Below are positions 9,333-17,536 of a DNA stretch of 64,000 nt, one piece after another. Position 1 is the stretch's first letter; every line of letters starts with the position of its first letter. This DNA is from Microbacterium proteolyticum (GTDB lineage: Bacteria > Actinomycetota > Actinomycetes > Actinomycetales > Microbacteriaceae). The notes under the pieces were generated by a model that saw only the letters and a program-made list of their open reading frames with translations, was not told the origin of the DNA and searched no databases. Made by a program: the position numbers and the translations under genes. The DNA lies in contig NZ_CP121274.1 of the NCBI RefSeq assembly GCF_029639405.1, forward strand, positions 682,001 to 746,000. Direction: 5' to 3'.

Positions 9333-9372
9333 TCGTCGTTTCGGGGCGGGCGCGGGGCGCGCGGCGGGGGCC

Positions 9373-9837
9373 TCAGACGAGCAGGCGCTCCAGCGCGTCG
9401 AGTGCGGGACGCTGACCCTTCACGAGGCGTTCGCGGGCGGCATCCAGGTCCGTCCACTCGGCCCGGTCGACCTCGGGGAACGCGGCCGTGCGACCCGAGC
9501 GCGGCGGCCACTCCATCTCGAACTCGCCGAACACGAATCCGGATGCCTCGAACCCGGTGCCGTCGCCGGCGAACACGACGAGCTTCTTGCTCGAGGTCGC
9601 CGCGAAGGTCCCGAGCTCGGCCCACTCCCCCGCCGGGGGTTCGAGCCCGAGCTCCTCGACGAACTCGCGACGAGCGGCGTCCCGCGGCTCCTCGGCGCCC
9701 GGCTCGAACTCGCCCTTCGGGATCGACCAGGCGCCGGAGTCCTTGCTGGCCCAGAACGGCCCGCCCATGTGCGCGATGAGCACCTCGAGCGCGGGATGCC
9801 GCCGGTACAGCAGCAGTCCCGCGCTCCAGGCGACCAT
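9373..9837 (-). CDS. NUDIX hydrolase
   Basis: 154 residues with a complete Nudix box GX5EX7REUXEEXGU: GEFEPGAEE, then RREFVEELGL. The N-terminus SAGLLLYRR and the KGEFEPG core resemble the group that hydrolyses dinucleotide polyphosphates or damaged nucleotides. The start codon overlaps the stop of the upstream DUF4407 gene (TGATG), so it is translationally coupled to it. The substrate is not predictable from the box alone. Confidence 0.92.
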   Translation of the reverse strand: MVAWSAGLLLYRRHPALEVLIAHMGGPFWASKDSGAWSIPKGEFEPGAEEPRDAARREFVEELGLEPPAGEWAELGTFAATSSKKLVVFAGDGTGFEASGFVFGEFEMEWPPRSGRTAAFPEVDRAEWTDLDAARERLVKGQRPALDALERLLV

Positions 9838-11480
9838 CAGGCGCTCGCCGGGACGCGCGCGGCTTCGTCGGCGATCACGTCGGCGCGCTTGCGGAACGTG
9901 CGGGCGGTGACCCGGTCGAGCGCGATCTGACCGCGCATGCGCTCGGCCTTCTCGTACAACGAGGGGCCGCCGAACCCGGTGAGCACCTTCACCAGCACCG
10001 GCAGCAGCTCGATCATGAAGAACAGCGCCGCGATGAGCCAGTGCGCCCAGCGGAGCGTCGGCTCACGCTCGGACAGCCGCTCGAGCGCCGAGATCTGGCT
10101 CAGCAGACCGACCGCTCCCGCGTTGCCGTCCGCCACGGAAGCGGCGCGTTCGTTGTAGGCCGCGAGCGCCGCCTCGTACTGGGCCCGGGCGGCGGGAAGC
10201 TGGTCCTCGGCCTGCTGCTTGTTCTGGTCGGCCGACGCAGCGGCGGCGTCGGCACCGGCGGAGTTGGCCGCGGCCAGCGACGACTGCGCCTGCTGCAGCT
10301 GCGCCGCGAGCGCGTCGTACGACGACTGCGCCTGCGCGAGCTGCGCCTGCGCGGCCTCGGAGCTCGCGCCGTCGCCGGCGACCCCGGTGCATCCGGCGAC
10401 CTCCCCGGCGCCCTGGCCGGTCAGTTCGCACTGGTACACCGCGCGTGCCTGGTCGATGACGGCCTGCTGGTCGGCGAGCTGCTGCGTCAGCTGGTCGACG
10501 GTCTGCTGGGCGGCGGCGGCTTCGGCCGACGTCGACGACGTTCCGGCGACGATCCCGGTGGCGGCCTGGTTCTCGAGGGTCGCGACCTGAGCGCTCGCGG
10601 CATCCAGGGCCTGCTTTTCTGGACCGTTCGTCACGGCATCCTGATCGGTGAGCGCCTGCGTGACGTTGGTGGAATTCACCTCGCGGTTGATGTCGTTCTG
10701 GAACACCTGCAGCACGAGCGGCTCAGCCACGACGATGCCGATGAGCGCCGCCATGATGATGCGGGGGAAGGCCAGACCGAGCAGTCGGAAGATGTTCTTC
10801 GTCGACCGCATCGTGGATGTCAGGAAGCGGTCCAGGTTGAAGATGATGAGGCCCCACACCAGCGCGAGCGGGATCGCCAGGAAGATGCTGATCCGCACGC
10901 CCGTGAGCAGCGCGAACATCATCGACAGCGCCGAGACGAGCGCCGTGCCGGCCAGCACGAGGAACATCTGAACGAAGCGCGGCACCTCTTCGGGCACCTC
11001 GTCGAGCACGTCGTTGTCGGCGCCGCCGAGCACCGCCAGGCGCCGCACGAGCGACAGGCTGGGACGGCGGGGGTCGGCACGTCGCAGCCGGGGCGGACGG
11101 GGATCGGATGCCACGGGCGCGGGGAACGGCGCGGCTTCGGACACCACGCGCTCGGGCTCGGGCTCGGGCTCCACGGGCGCGGGCGCGGGCTGCGGCTCGG
11201 CGGCAGCCTCGGGCTCCGGGGCGGGCACGGGCTCCGGGGCGGGCTCGGGCTCGAGGTTCTCGGGCCACTCGAACGGAGCGGTGTCGTCGTCACCGGCGGG
11301 CGGTGCACCCCAGGGCTCGGTGGGGTCGTCGAGGGTCACGGCGTCGGCCGACGCGTCGGCGTCGTCACGCTGCTGGGCGAGGATGTCGTCGAGGTACTGG
11401 GGCTCGCGATCGTCGTCCGTCGTGAACTCGATACGGCCGTCGGAGCCGAAGCGACCCGGCCGGTGAGCGGAAAAAGACAT
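9837..11480 (-). CDS. DUF4407 membrane protein with coiled coil
   Basis: 547 residues. The first ~110 are acidic and Pro/Ala/Glu-rich (disordered, cytoplasmic). Then come a positively charged patch and three hydrophobic spans (near LAGTALVSALSMMFALL, AIPLALVWGLIIF and IIMAALIGIVVAEPLV). A Gln/Ala-rich coiled coil of about 160 residues follows, then a fourth span (WAHWLIAALFFMIELLPVL). This is the DUF4407 layout; function unknown. The ATG at 11480 is preferred to the GTG at 11486 because TACCCT ends exactly six bases before it, which would make the GTG part of the leader. It is coupled to the NUDIX gene. Confidence 0.9.
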   Translation of the reverse strand: MSFSAHRPGRFGSDGRIEFTTDDDREPQYLDDILAQQRDDADASADAVTLDDPTEPWGAPPAGDDDTAPFEWPENLEPEPAPEPVPAPEPEAAAEPQPAPAPVEPEPEPERVVSEAAPFPAPVASDPRPPRLRRADPRRPSLSLVRRLAVLGGADNDVLDEVPEEVPRFVQMFLVLAGTALVSALSMMFALLTGVRISIFLAIPLALVWGLIIFNLDRFLTSTMRSTKNIFRLLGLAFPRIIMAALIGIVVAEPLVLQVFQNDINREVNSTNVTQALTDQDAVTNGPEKQALDAASAQVATLENQAATGIVAGTSSTSAEAAAAQQTVDQLTQQLADQQAVIDQARAVYQCELTGQGAGEVAGCTGVAGDGASSEAAQAQLAQAQSSYDALAAQLQQAQSSLAAANSAGADAAAASADQNKQQAEDQLPAARAQYEAALAAYNERAASVADGNAGAVGLLSQISALERLSEREPTLRWAHWLIAALFFMIELLPVLVKVLTGFGGPSLYEKAERMRGQIALDRVTARTFRKRADVIADEAARVPASA

Positions 11481-11486
11481 TCGCAC

Positions 11487-11492
11487 AGGGTA
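11487..11492 (-). promoter_or_regulatory. -10 element TACCCT, leaderless start of the DUF4407 gene
   Basis: On the minus strand TACCCT is followed by six bases and then ATG at 11480. It decides the start choice for this gene. Confidence 0.5.
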
Positions 11493-11513
11493 CGACGTGA
11501 GTCCTGCTCGCTC

Positions 11514-11551
11514 CTGAGCGGGGCCTGTGGCCTGGCCGAGGCCCCGCTCAG
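11514..11551. terminator. Perfect 13-bp hairpin downstream of the aldo/keto reductase
   Basis: CTGAGCGGGGCCT and AGGCCCCGCTCAG pair perfectly around a 12-base loop, eight bases after the reductase stop codon. Confidence 0.8.
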
Positions 11552-11558
11552 CGCCGGA

Positions 11559-12572
11559 TCAGACCAGACGCGCCTTCGGCGACACCTCGTAGGTGTTCTC
11601 GGGGTCGGAGAAGACCGCGTCGCCGAGAGCCGTGTCGATCGCGGCGAGCGTGTCGGCATCAAGCGTCACACCGGAGGCCTTGACGGTGTCGGCGAGCTGC
11701 TCCGGACGCGAGGCGCCCACGAGTGCGGCCGCGATGTTCGGGTTCTGCAGCACCCACGCGATCGCGAGCTGCGGCATGCTCAGCCCCGCTTCGTCGGCGA
11801 TCGGCTTCAGTCGCTGGACGGCCTCGAGCACGTCGTCGCGGAGGAACCGCTTGATGAAGTTCGCCCCGCTCTTCTCGTCGGTCGCGCGCGAACCGTCGGG
11901 CACCGGCTGACCCGGCAGGTACTTGCCGCTGAGCACGCCCTGCGCCATCGGCGACCAGACGATCTGCGAGATGCCGAGCTCCTCGCTGGTCGGCACGACC
12001 TTGCCCTCGATGACGCGCCACAGCATCGAGTACTGCGGCTGGTTCGAGATGAGCTGGATGCCGAGCTGCTTCGCGAGCGCGTGACCTTCGCGCAGCTGCT
12101 CGGCGGTCCACTCGGAGACGCCGATGTAGAGCGCCTTGCCCTGGCGCACGATGTCGGCGAACGCCTGGAAGGTCTCTTCGAGCGGGGTCTCGTAGTCGAA
12201 GCGGTGCGCCTGGTACAGGTCGACGTAGTCGGTGCCGAGGCGCTTCAGGGAGCCGTTGATCGAGTCGAGGATGTGCTTCCGGCTGAGACCGGTGTCGTTG
12301 GGGCCCATGGGGCCGGTGGGGAAGTAGACCTTGGTGAAGATCTCGAGCGACTCGCGCCGCTGCCCCTTGAGGGCCTTACCCAGCACCGTCTCGGCCGCCG
12401 TGTTGGCGTACGTGTCGGCGGTGTCGAACGTCGTGATGCCCGCGTCGAGCGCGGCGTGCACGGTCTGGATAGCGGCGTCGTCACCGACCTGCGATCCGTG
12501 GGTCACCCAGTTGCCGAGGGTGATCTCCGAGATCTTGAATCCACTGTTTCCGAGATAGCGATAAGCGACCAT
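11559..12572 (-). CDS. Aldo/keto reductase, Kv-beta-like
   Basis: 337 residues, an NADPH-dependent (beta/alpha)8 reductase of the group related to potassium-channel beta subunits and YghZ-type glyceraldehyde-3-phosphate reductases (YRYLGNSGFKISE start). The catalytic tetrad is visible: Asp in FDTADTY, Tyr in the same motif, Lys in FTKVYF, and His in YQAHRFD. The C-terminal cofactor-binding segment contains GASRPEQL. It is monocistronic, with a leaderless promoter upstream and a strong hairpin downstream. It probably detoxifies aldehydes; physiological substrate unknown. Confidence 0.93.
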   Translation of the reverse strand: MVAYRYLGNSGFKISEITLGNWVTHGSQVGDDAAIQTVHAALDAGITTFDTADTYANTAAETVLGKALKGQRRESLEIFTKVYFPTGPMGPNDTGLSRKHILDSINGSLKRLGTDYVDLYQAHRFDYETPLEETFQAFADIVRQGKALYIGVSEWTAEQLREGHALAKQLGIQLISNQPQYSMLWRVIEGKVVPTSEELGISQIVWSPMAQGVLSGKYLPGQPVPDGSRATDEKSGANFIKRFLRDDVLEAVQRLKPIADEAGLSMPQLAIAWVLQNPNIAAALVGASRPEQLADTVKASGVTLDADTLAAIDTALGDAVFSDPENTYEVSPKARLV

Positions 12573-12578
12573 GCGTCC

Positions 12579-12584
12579 ACGCTA
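12579..12584 (-). promoter_or_regulatory. -10 element TAGCGT, leaderless start of the aldo/keto reductase
   Basis: On the minus strand TAGCGT, then six bases, then ATG at 12572, with no Shine-Dalgarno. Confidence 0.55.
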
Positions 12585-12633
12585 GCCCGGGCCATCGACA
12601 ATGGGGCCGCCGCTCTTCGGGCTCCGCCCGGGG

Positions 12634-12861
12634 TCACGGCGCGTTTCGCTCCTCGAGCTGCTCGAGACACCCGTCGTCCGGGTGGTGACGGAAGCGCAGC
12701 TCGGTCGCGAGCGTGTTCACCGCGCGCCGCAGAGGCGTCGGAGCCTGCTGGCCGACGTCGCCGAACTCGAGCCATCCCTCTTCCGCCGCCTGCTCGACCA
12801 CCTCGTGCGCGAGCTTCTCGATGAGGCGCAGGTACTCGAGCTCCGGGGGACGCGATGACAT
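12634..12861 (-). CDS. Small conserved-looking hypothetical protein, 75 residues
   Basis: A 75-residue acidic helical protein beginning MSSRPPELEYLRL. I do not recognise a domain. The longer frame upstream is a shadow of the divergent region and is not used, because TACGCT ends six bases before this ATG, the same leaderless layout as its neighbour. Charged helices (KLAHEVVEQAAEEGW) and a short C-terminal ELEERN suggest a small soluble or regulatory protein. It ends about 60 bp before the reductase promoter. Confidence 0.65.
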   Translation of the reverse strand: MSSRPPELEYLRLIEKLAHEVVEQAAEEGWLEFGDVGQQAPTPLRRAVNTLATELRFRHHPDDGCLEQLEERNAP

Positions 12862-12867
12862 GGACGG

Positions 12868-12873
12868 AGCGTA
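12868..12873 (-). promoter_or_regulatory. -10 element TACGCT, leaderless start of the 75-residue protein
   Basis: On the minus strand TACGCT, six bases, then ATG at 12861. It is the main argument for this start. Confidence 0.5.
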
Positions 12874-13127
12874 CGGCGTCGAGGTCGCCACCGCCTCTTT
12901 TCCGCCCCGGCGCGACCCCGCGGCAGGCATGTCGGCGGGGCGAGCGCTCGGCTCGTCGTGACCGCGGCGTCGCACGAGCGCGTTCCGCGCCGTACATGAG
13001 AGATTCCGCGACGGCTCCTGGGAGAACCCTGACTGATCCAATCCATCCCCCCTCCCCACCCCGGATGACCACCCGTGCGGGGAGATTCGCCCCCGGTCGC
13101 CGCACTTCCCCCTTACCGCCCTCGAAC

Positions 13128-13141
13128 CGTCCACGTGGACG
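13128..13141. promoter_or_regulatory. Perfect 14-bp palindrome just before the GT2 ribosome site
   Basis: CGTCCACGTGGACG is perfectly self-complementary and lies two bases before the GGAGG of the glycosyltransferase gene. It could be an operator or mRNA hairpin controlling the locus. The rest of the 12862-13155 gap holds no gene that I can see. Confidence 0.4.
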
Positions 13142-13155
13142 CTGGAGGTTGACTT

Positions 13156-14637
13156 TTGTCGTTCCCGCACGTGCACCCCATCACCGCCGCCACCGAGCCC
13201 ACCCCCGAACCGCTCCTCACCCCCGTCGCGCCGGCCCCCGGGCAAGGATCCACGGGAACCACCGATATCCCGCTCCCCGCCCAGCCCGGAACCACCGTGT
13301 CGGGCGGCTTCCTGCCCGACTGGTCGCTGGGCGAATGGCTCGGCTACAGCGGGATCATCGTCCTCGCGCTCGCCCTGACGATCGTCGCCACGACGACGTT
13401 GTGGTGGATGCTGCACGCCTGGCGTTCCGCCGATGATCTGCGGGCCACGCAGTTCAGCTCGACGCCGCGCCCCGCGCGACACCGGTTCACCCTCCTGGTT
13501 CCGGGCCGCCACGAAGAAGAGGTCATGGGGCAGACGCTCGACCGTCTCGCTGAGCAGGACCACCCCGACTTCGAGATCATCGCGATCGTCGGCCACGACG
13601 ACCCCGGCACGGAGCTGGTCGTCCGCCAGGCTGCGGCACGGCATCCCGACCTCATCAAGGTCGTCGTCGACGACAGCGTGCCCAAGAACAAGCCCAAGGC
13701 GCTCAACCGCGCCCTCCAGATCGCCACCGGTGACGTCGTGGGCGTGTTCGATGCCGAAGACGAGGTGCACCCGGGCCTGCTGACCGTCGTCGACTCGAAG
13801 TTCCAGGAGACCGGCGCCGACGTCGTGCAGGGCGGGGTTCAGCTGATGAACTTCGAGACGAGCTGGTGGTCGCTGCGCAACGTGCTCGAGTACTACTTCT
13901 GGTTCCGCTCGCGCCTGCACTTCCACGCGCGCTCGAAGTTCATCCCCCTGGGCGGCAACACCGTCTTCGTCACGCGCGACCGCCTCGAATGGTCCCAGGG
14001 CTGGGACGACCAGTGCCTGGCCGAGGACTGCGAGCTGGGCGTGCGCCTGTCCAGCGACGGCGCCAAGGTCGTCGTCGCGTACAACCCCGAGTACGTCACG
14101 CGCGAGGAGACCCCGCCGACGCTGAAGTCCCTGTACAAGCAGCGCACCCGGTGGAACCAGGGCTTCCTGCAGGTGCTCGGCAAGGGCGAGTGGAAGGCGC
14201 TGCCGACGCTTCGACAGCGCATGTACGCGCGGTACCTGCTCAACATGCCGTTCCTGCAGGCCGCGACGGGACTGCTCATCCCCATCTCCCTCGCGTTCAT
14301 CCTGCTGGTGAAGGTCCCCACGCCGGTCGCACTCATCACCTTCCTGCCGCTGGTGCCCACCGTCATCACCCTCGTGGCGGAGGCTGCGGGACTCACCGAG
14401 TTCGGCCGCGTCTACGGCAAGAAGGTGCGGGTGCGCGACTACGTGCGCCTCGTCCTGGGACTCGTGCCGTACCAGGTGTTCCTCGCCGCAGCCGCCGTGC
14501 GCTCGGTCGTCCGGCAACTGCGCGGCGACGGCAGCTGGGAGAAGACCGAGCACACCGGCGCCCACCGCGAGAGCGCCCCCACCCCCGAATCCGGCGAGCG
14601 CGAGCTCGTCTCAGCCGCGACGGAGGCGACCCGATGA
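13156..14637 (+). CDS. Membrane glycosyltransferase family 2, cellulose-synthase-like
   Basis: 493 residues. A Thr/Pro-rich N-terminus is followed by a transmembrane span (IIVLALALTIVATTTLWW). The GT2 catalytic domain has DAEDE (D199, D202) for the sugar nucleotide and metal, an EDCELG acidic motif, and QRTRW (Q329-W333), the QxxRW motif of processive synthases. Two or more C-terminal spans follow (ATGLLIPISLAFILLV and the next). The start is TTG, chosen for the GGAGG box seven bases upstream. It overlaps the next gene by ATGA. It probably polymerises a surface glycan at the membrane; linkage and sugar unknown. The GH8 gene two genes downstream suggests a beta-glucan. Confidence 0.9.
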   Translation: MSFPHVHPITAATEPTPEPLLTPVAPAPGQGSTGTTDIPLPAQPGTTVSGGFLPDWSLGEWLGYSGIIVLALALTIVATTTLWWMLHAWRSADDLRATQFSSTPRPARHRFTLLVPGRHEEEVMGQTLDRLAEQDHPDFEIIAIVGHDDPGTELVVRQAAARHPDLIKVVVDDSVPKNKPKALNRALQIATGDVVGVFDAEDEVHPGLLTVVDSKFQETGADVVQGGVQLMNFETSWWSLRNVLEYYFWFRSRLHFHARSKFIPLGGNTVFVTRDRLEWSQGWDDQCLAEDCELGVRLSSDGAKVVVAYNPEYVTREETPPTLKSLYKQRTRWNQGFLQVLGKGEWKALPTLRQRMYARYLLNMPFLQAATGLLIPISLAFILLVKVPTPVALITFLPLVPTVITLVAEAAGLTEFGRVYGKKVRVRDYVRLVLGLVPYQVFLAAAAVRSVVRQLRGDGSWEKTEHTGAHRESAPTPESGERELVSAATEATR

Positions 14638-16622
14638 CCTCGACACTCGACCGCTCCCCGGCCGCCCCGCAGGGCACCGACCGGACCGTCCCGCAGACGC
14701 GCCGTCACGTCTCGGCCTGGCGAGCGCGCCTCGGCGACGCTCTGTGGCTGCTGCCGCCCTTGCTCCTCGGGCTCCTCGTCAACGCCGCGAACCTCGGCGG
14801 CTCGCCCCAGCGCATCGACGACGAGGGGACCTACGCCGCGCAGGCGTGGAGCATCGGCAATCTCGGCGAACTCACGCACTACACCTACTGGTACGACCAT
14901 CCCCCGCTCGGCTGGATCCAGATCGCGGCGTGGGCCGGTCTCACCGACGCGTGGAACCGCTACGACGTGGCCGTGGTCGCCGCGCGCGAGGCGATGCTCG
15001 TCGCCAGCGCGATCGCCGCGGTCCTGCTGTGGTTCCTCGTGCGCCGCATCGGCTTCGCACGCCTCACGGCCTCGGTGTCGGTCGCCCTCTTCCTGCTGTC
15101 GCCGCTCGCCGTGCAGTTCCACCGACAGGTGTACCTGGACAACATCGCGACGGCATGGTTGCTGGCAGCCCTCCTGCTCGCCATGAGCCGCCGGGCGCAG
15201 CTCGCCGGCTACATCGGCGCGGCCGCGGCGTTCGGCGTCGCCGTCCTCACGAAGGAGACCTACCTCCTGGCCCTGCCGCTCATCGCCTGGCTCATGTGGC
15301 GGGGAGCGGACCGCACGACGCGGCGGTACACGCTGTCGGTCGCTGCCGCCGTTCTGGGGCTGATCGGATTGACCTACGTCGCCCTGGCCGCGGTCAAGGG
15401 CGAGGTCATGCCCGCGGCCGGTCGCGTGAGCCTGTGGGACGGACTGGCCTTCCAGCTCGCGTCGCGCGAGGGCAGCGGCTCGCTGTTCGACCCCGAAAGC
15501 CTCATGTCGCGCACCGTGGGACTGTGGTGGCAGCTCGATGCCGTGCTGATCGTGACCGCCCTCGCCGCCGCTGTCGCCGCCCTCTTCGTGCGGCGCCTGC
15601 GCCCGTTCGCCATCGCCCTGCTGGCCCTGACGGCGTTCATGTTCCGCGGCGGGTACCTCCCCGTCCCGTACGTGATCATGCTGCTGCCGTTCGCCGCGAT
15701 CGTCGTGGCGGGCATGGGACAGGTCGCGGTGGAGGCGCTCCGCACGCACGGTGTCCTCCGCCGTTTCGGAGGCATCGCCGTGGCATCCGGTCTCGTCGTC
15801 GCCGTCATCGCCGCGGGCCCGCTGTGGGCGGCGCAGTTGCGCGGCTTCCTGCTCGCCGACCTCGACCGGCCGCTCCGGGACGCGGAGTCCTGGATGACGC
15901 AGAACGCCCCCGCCGATGCGCGCATGCTCGTCGACGACGCGATGTGGGTCGACCTCGTGCGCGCCGGCTTCGAGCGCGAGAACGTCGTCTGGTACTACAA
16001 GGCCGACACCGACACCGACGTGCAGGAGCTCACCCCCGACGGGTGGCGCGATTACGACTACGTCGTGACGACCGACTCGATGCGCACCTTCCCCACCGAG
16101 TTCCCGACCGTGCGCCAGGCGATCGAGAACAGCGCGGTCGTCGCCTCGTTCGGCGAGGGAGCCCAGAAGGTTGAGGTGCGTCTGGTCGACTCCGACCAAG
16201 CCGCCCTGGCCCAGGCCGCCGACGACGGTCTGTACGCCGCGCGGTCGGTCGCCGGCCAGCAGGTGCTGAAGAACCCCGACGTCGGCGTGCCCGCTGAGGA
16301 GCAGGACCTGCTGACCTCGGGTGTGGTCGACGGGCGCATCCTGCTCACCCTCGGCCAGCTCTCGGCCTCGGGGCGCATCGACGTCGCCGACATCACGCAG
16401 CTCGAGGGCGACCCCTCGGGCGTCCACCGGCAGCTGATCGTGAGCTCCTACGCCGGGCAGGACGCCCGGGCGGATGCCGCCGGAGCCGACGCCCTGCTGC
16501 GCTTCTACGAATCGCTCACCGGGCCGCTCCGGCCGGTGTCGGTCGAGCGCAGCGATGCGGGCGTGGTCATCACCTTCTCGCCCGACGAGCCCGTCGACCT
16601 CCTCCCCCGTCCTGCCGAGTGA
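14634..16622 (+). CDS. GT39/ArnT-like membrane glycosyltransferase
   Basis: 662 residues. The first ~400 are polytopic (about ten spans); the luminal DDEGTYAAQAWS near residue 62 carries the acidic pair typical of PMT/ArnT-type (GT-C) enzymes, which use lipid-linked sugar donors on the outer face. YDHPPLGW matches the following conserved loop. The C-terminal ~240 residues form a soluble extracytoplasmic domain. It overlaps the GT2 stop by 4 bp (ATGA). It probably transfers a lipid-linked sugar to a glycan or protein outside the membrane; acceptor unknown. Confidence 0.88.
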   Translation: MTSTLDRSPAAPQGTDRTVPQTRRHVSAWRARLGDALWLLPPLLLGLLVNAANLGGSPQRIDDEGTYAAQAWSIGNLGELTHYTYWYDHPPLGWIQIAAWAGLTDAWNRYDVAVVAAREAMLVASAIAAVLLWFLVRRIGFARLTASVSVALFLLSPLAVQFHRQVYLDNIATAWLLAALLLAMSRRAQLAGYIGAAAAFGVAVLTKETYLLALPLIAWLMWRGADRTTRRYTLSVAAAVLGLIGLTYVALAAVKGEVMPAAGRVSLWDGLAFQLASREGSGSLFDPESLMSRTVGLWWQLDAVLIVTALAAAVAALFVRRLRPFAIALLALTAFMFRGGYLPVPYVIMLLPFAAIVVAGMGQVAVEALRTHGVLRRFGGIAVASGLVVAVIAAGPLWAAQLRGFLLADLDRPLRDAESWMTQNAPADARMLVDDAMWVDLVRAGFERENVVWYYKADTDTDVQELTPDGWRDYDYVVTTDSMRTFPTEFPTVRQAIENSAVVASFGEGAQKVEVRLVDSDQAALAQAADDGLYAARSVAGQQVLKNPDVGVPAEEQDLLTSGVVDGRILLTLGQLSASGRIDVADITQLEGDPSGVHRQLIVSSYAGQDARADAAGADALLRFYESLTGPLRPVSVERSDAGVVITFSPDEPVDLLPRPAE

Positions 16623-16651
16623 TCCCCCTCTCCCCCCACGAAAGGACCGTC

Positions 16652-17536
16652 ATGTTCCGCTTCGCCTCCACGACCTCCTCCCCCCGCCGCGTGACGCGGA
16701 TCGCTGCGGGAGCCACCGCCGCGCTCGTCGCCGCCGGCATCGCCGCAGCGGTGGCCCCCGCAGCCCACGCGGCCGACGCCGCACCGGGTGGATGGGCCCG
16801 CGTGGCCCACCTGTCGCCCGACACGAAGTCCGTCGACGTCCAGCTGACCGCGCTCGCCGGCGGTGCCGTCGTGTACGAGCTCGACGACGTCGCGTACGGC
16901 GCGGTGAGCCCGTACATCCCGCTCGCCGACGGCACGTACGTCGTGTCGATGGTGCCGTCCGACGCCGCCGACGGCTCCCAGCCCATGGTGCAGCAGTCGA
17001 TCGACATCGCCGAGGGCGAGCCGCTCACCGTCGCCGCCTACGGCCGTAACGCCGACCTGAAGACCACGGTCTTCGAGGACGACCTCTCCGCCCCCGCGGA
17101 GGGCCAGGCACGCGTGCGTGTCGTGCAGGCCTCCACCGTCGAATCGAGCGTCGACGTCGACACCACCGAGGGACGCGTCATCGCGCGCGACGTTCCGGCC
17201 GGGTCGGCGACCGGTTACGCCGCGGTCCCCGGTGGCTCGTGGGACCTCGCGCTCACCGGGGCGACGGAGTCCGCGACATCGGCCGTGGACCTGCCCGCGG
17301 GTTCCGTCTCGACGGTGTTCGTGCTCGATGACGCGAAGGGGTCGCTGACGGCGCAGGCCATCACCGACTCCGCGACGCTGGCTGACATGCCCTTCGGCGG
17401 CATCCACACCGGCGGTGGCGGCACCGCGTCCGCGTCGACCACGCCTCTCGGCGCGGCGGCGGGCATCGCCGGCGTGCTCGGCCTGCTCGCCGTGGCCGGC
17501 GTCCTGATCCGTCGCCGGGTGCGGGCGGGCGCGTGA
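16652..17536 (+). CDS. DUF4397 surface protein with C-terminal membrane tail
   Basis: 294 residues: a signal peptide cleaved near AHAADA, two beta-sandwich-like DUF4397 modules (RVAHLSPDTKSVDVQL, then RVRVVQASTVESSVDVD), a Gly-rich stretch TGGGGTA, a hydrophobic span and an RRRVRAGA tail. The tail has the shape of a sortase substrate but contains no LPxTG or LAxTG. The start follows an AAAGGA box. The next gene, with a sortase domain, overlaps by 4 bp (GTGA). This pairing suggests that it is the dedicated cargo of that sortase, or a membrane-bound partner. I infer the role; DUF4397 has no assigned activity. Confidence 0.88.
   Translation: MFRFASTTSSPRRVTRIAAGATAALVAAGIAAAVAPAAHAADAAPGGWARVAHLSPDTKSVDVQLTALAGGAVVYELDDVAYGAVSPYIPLADGTYVVSMVPSDAADGSQPMVQQSIDIAEGEPLTVAAYGRNADLKTTVFEDDLSAPAEGQARVRVVQASTVESSVDVDTTEGRVIARDVPAGSATGYAAVPGGSWDLALTGATESATSAVDLPAGSVSTVFVLDDAKGSLTAQAITDSATLADMPFGGIHTGGGGTASASTTPLGAAAGIAGVLGLLAVAGVLIRRRVRAGA

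Noticed and set aside
9019..9372. CRISPR array formed by the three P1 copies
   Set aside because: Repeats are palindromic hairpins with irregular spacing, one loop differs, and no cas genes are nearby.
12634..14565. Long minus-strand frame across the GT2 gene
   Set aside because: It is the antisense shadow of the GT2 gene, except for its last 75 codons, which are reported as a small gene with its own leaderless promoter.
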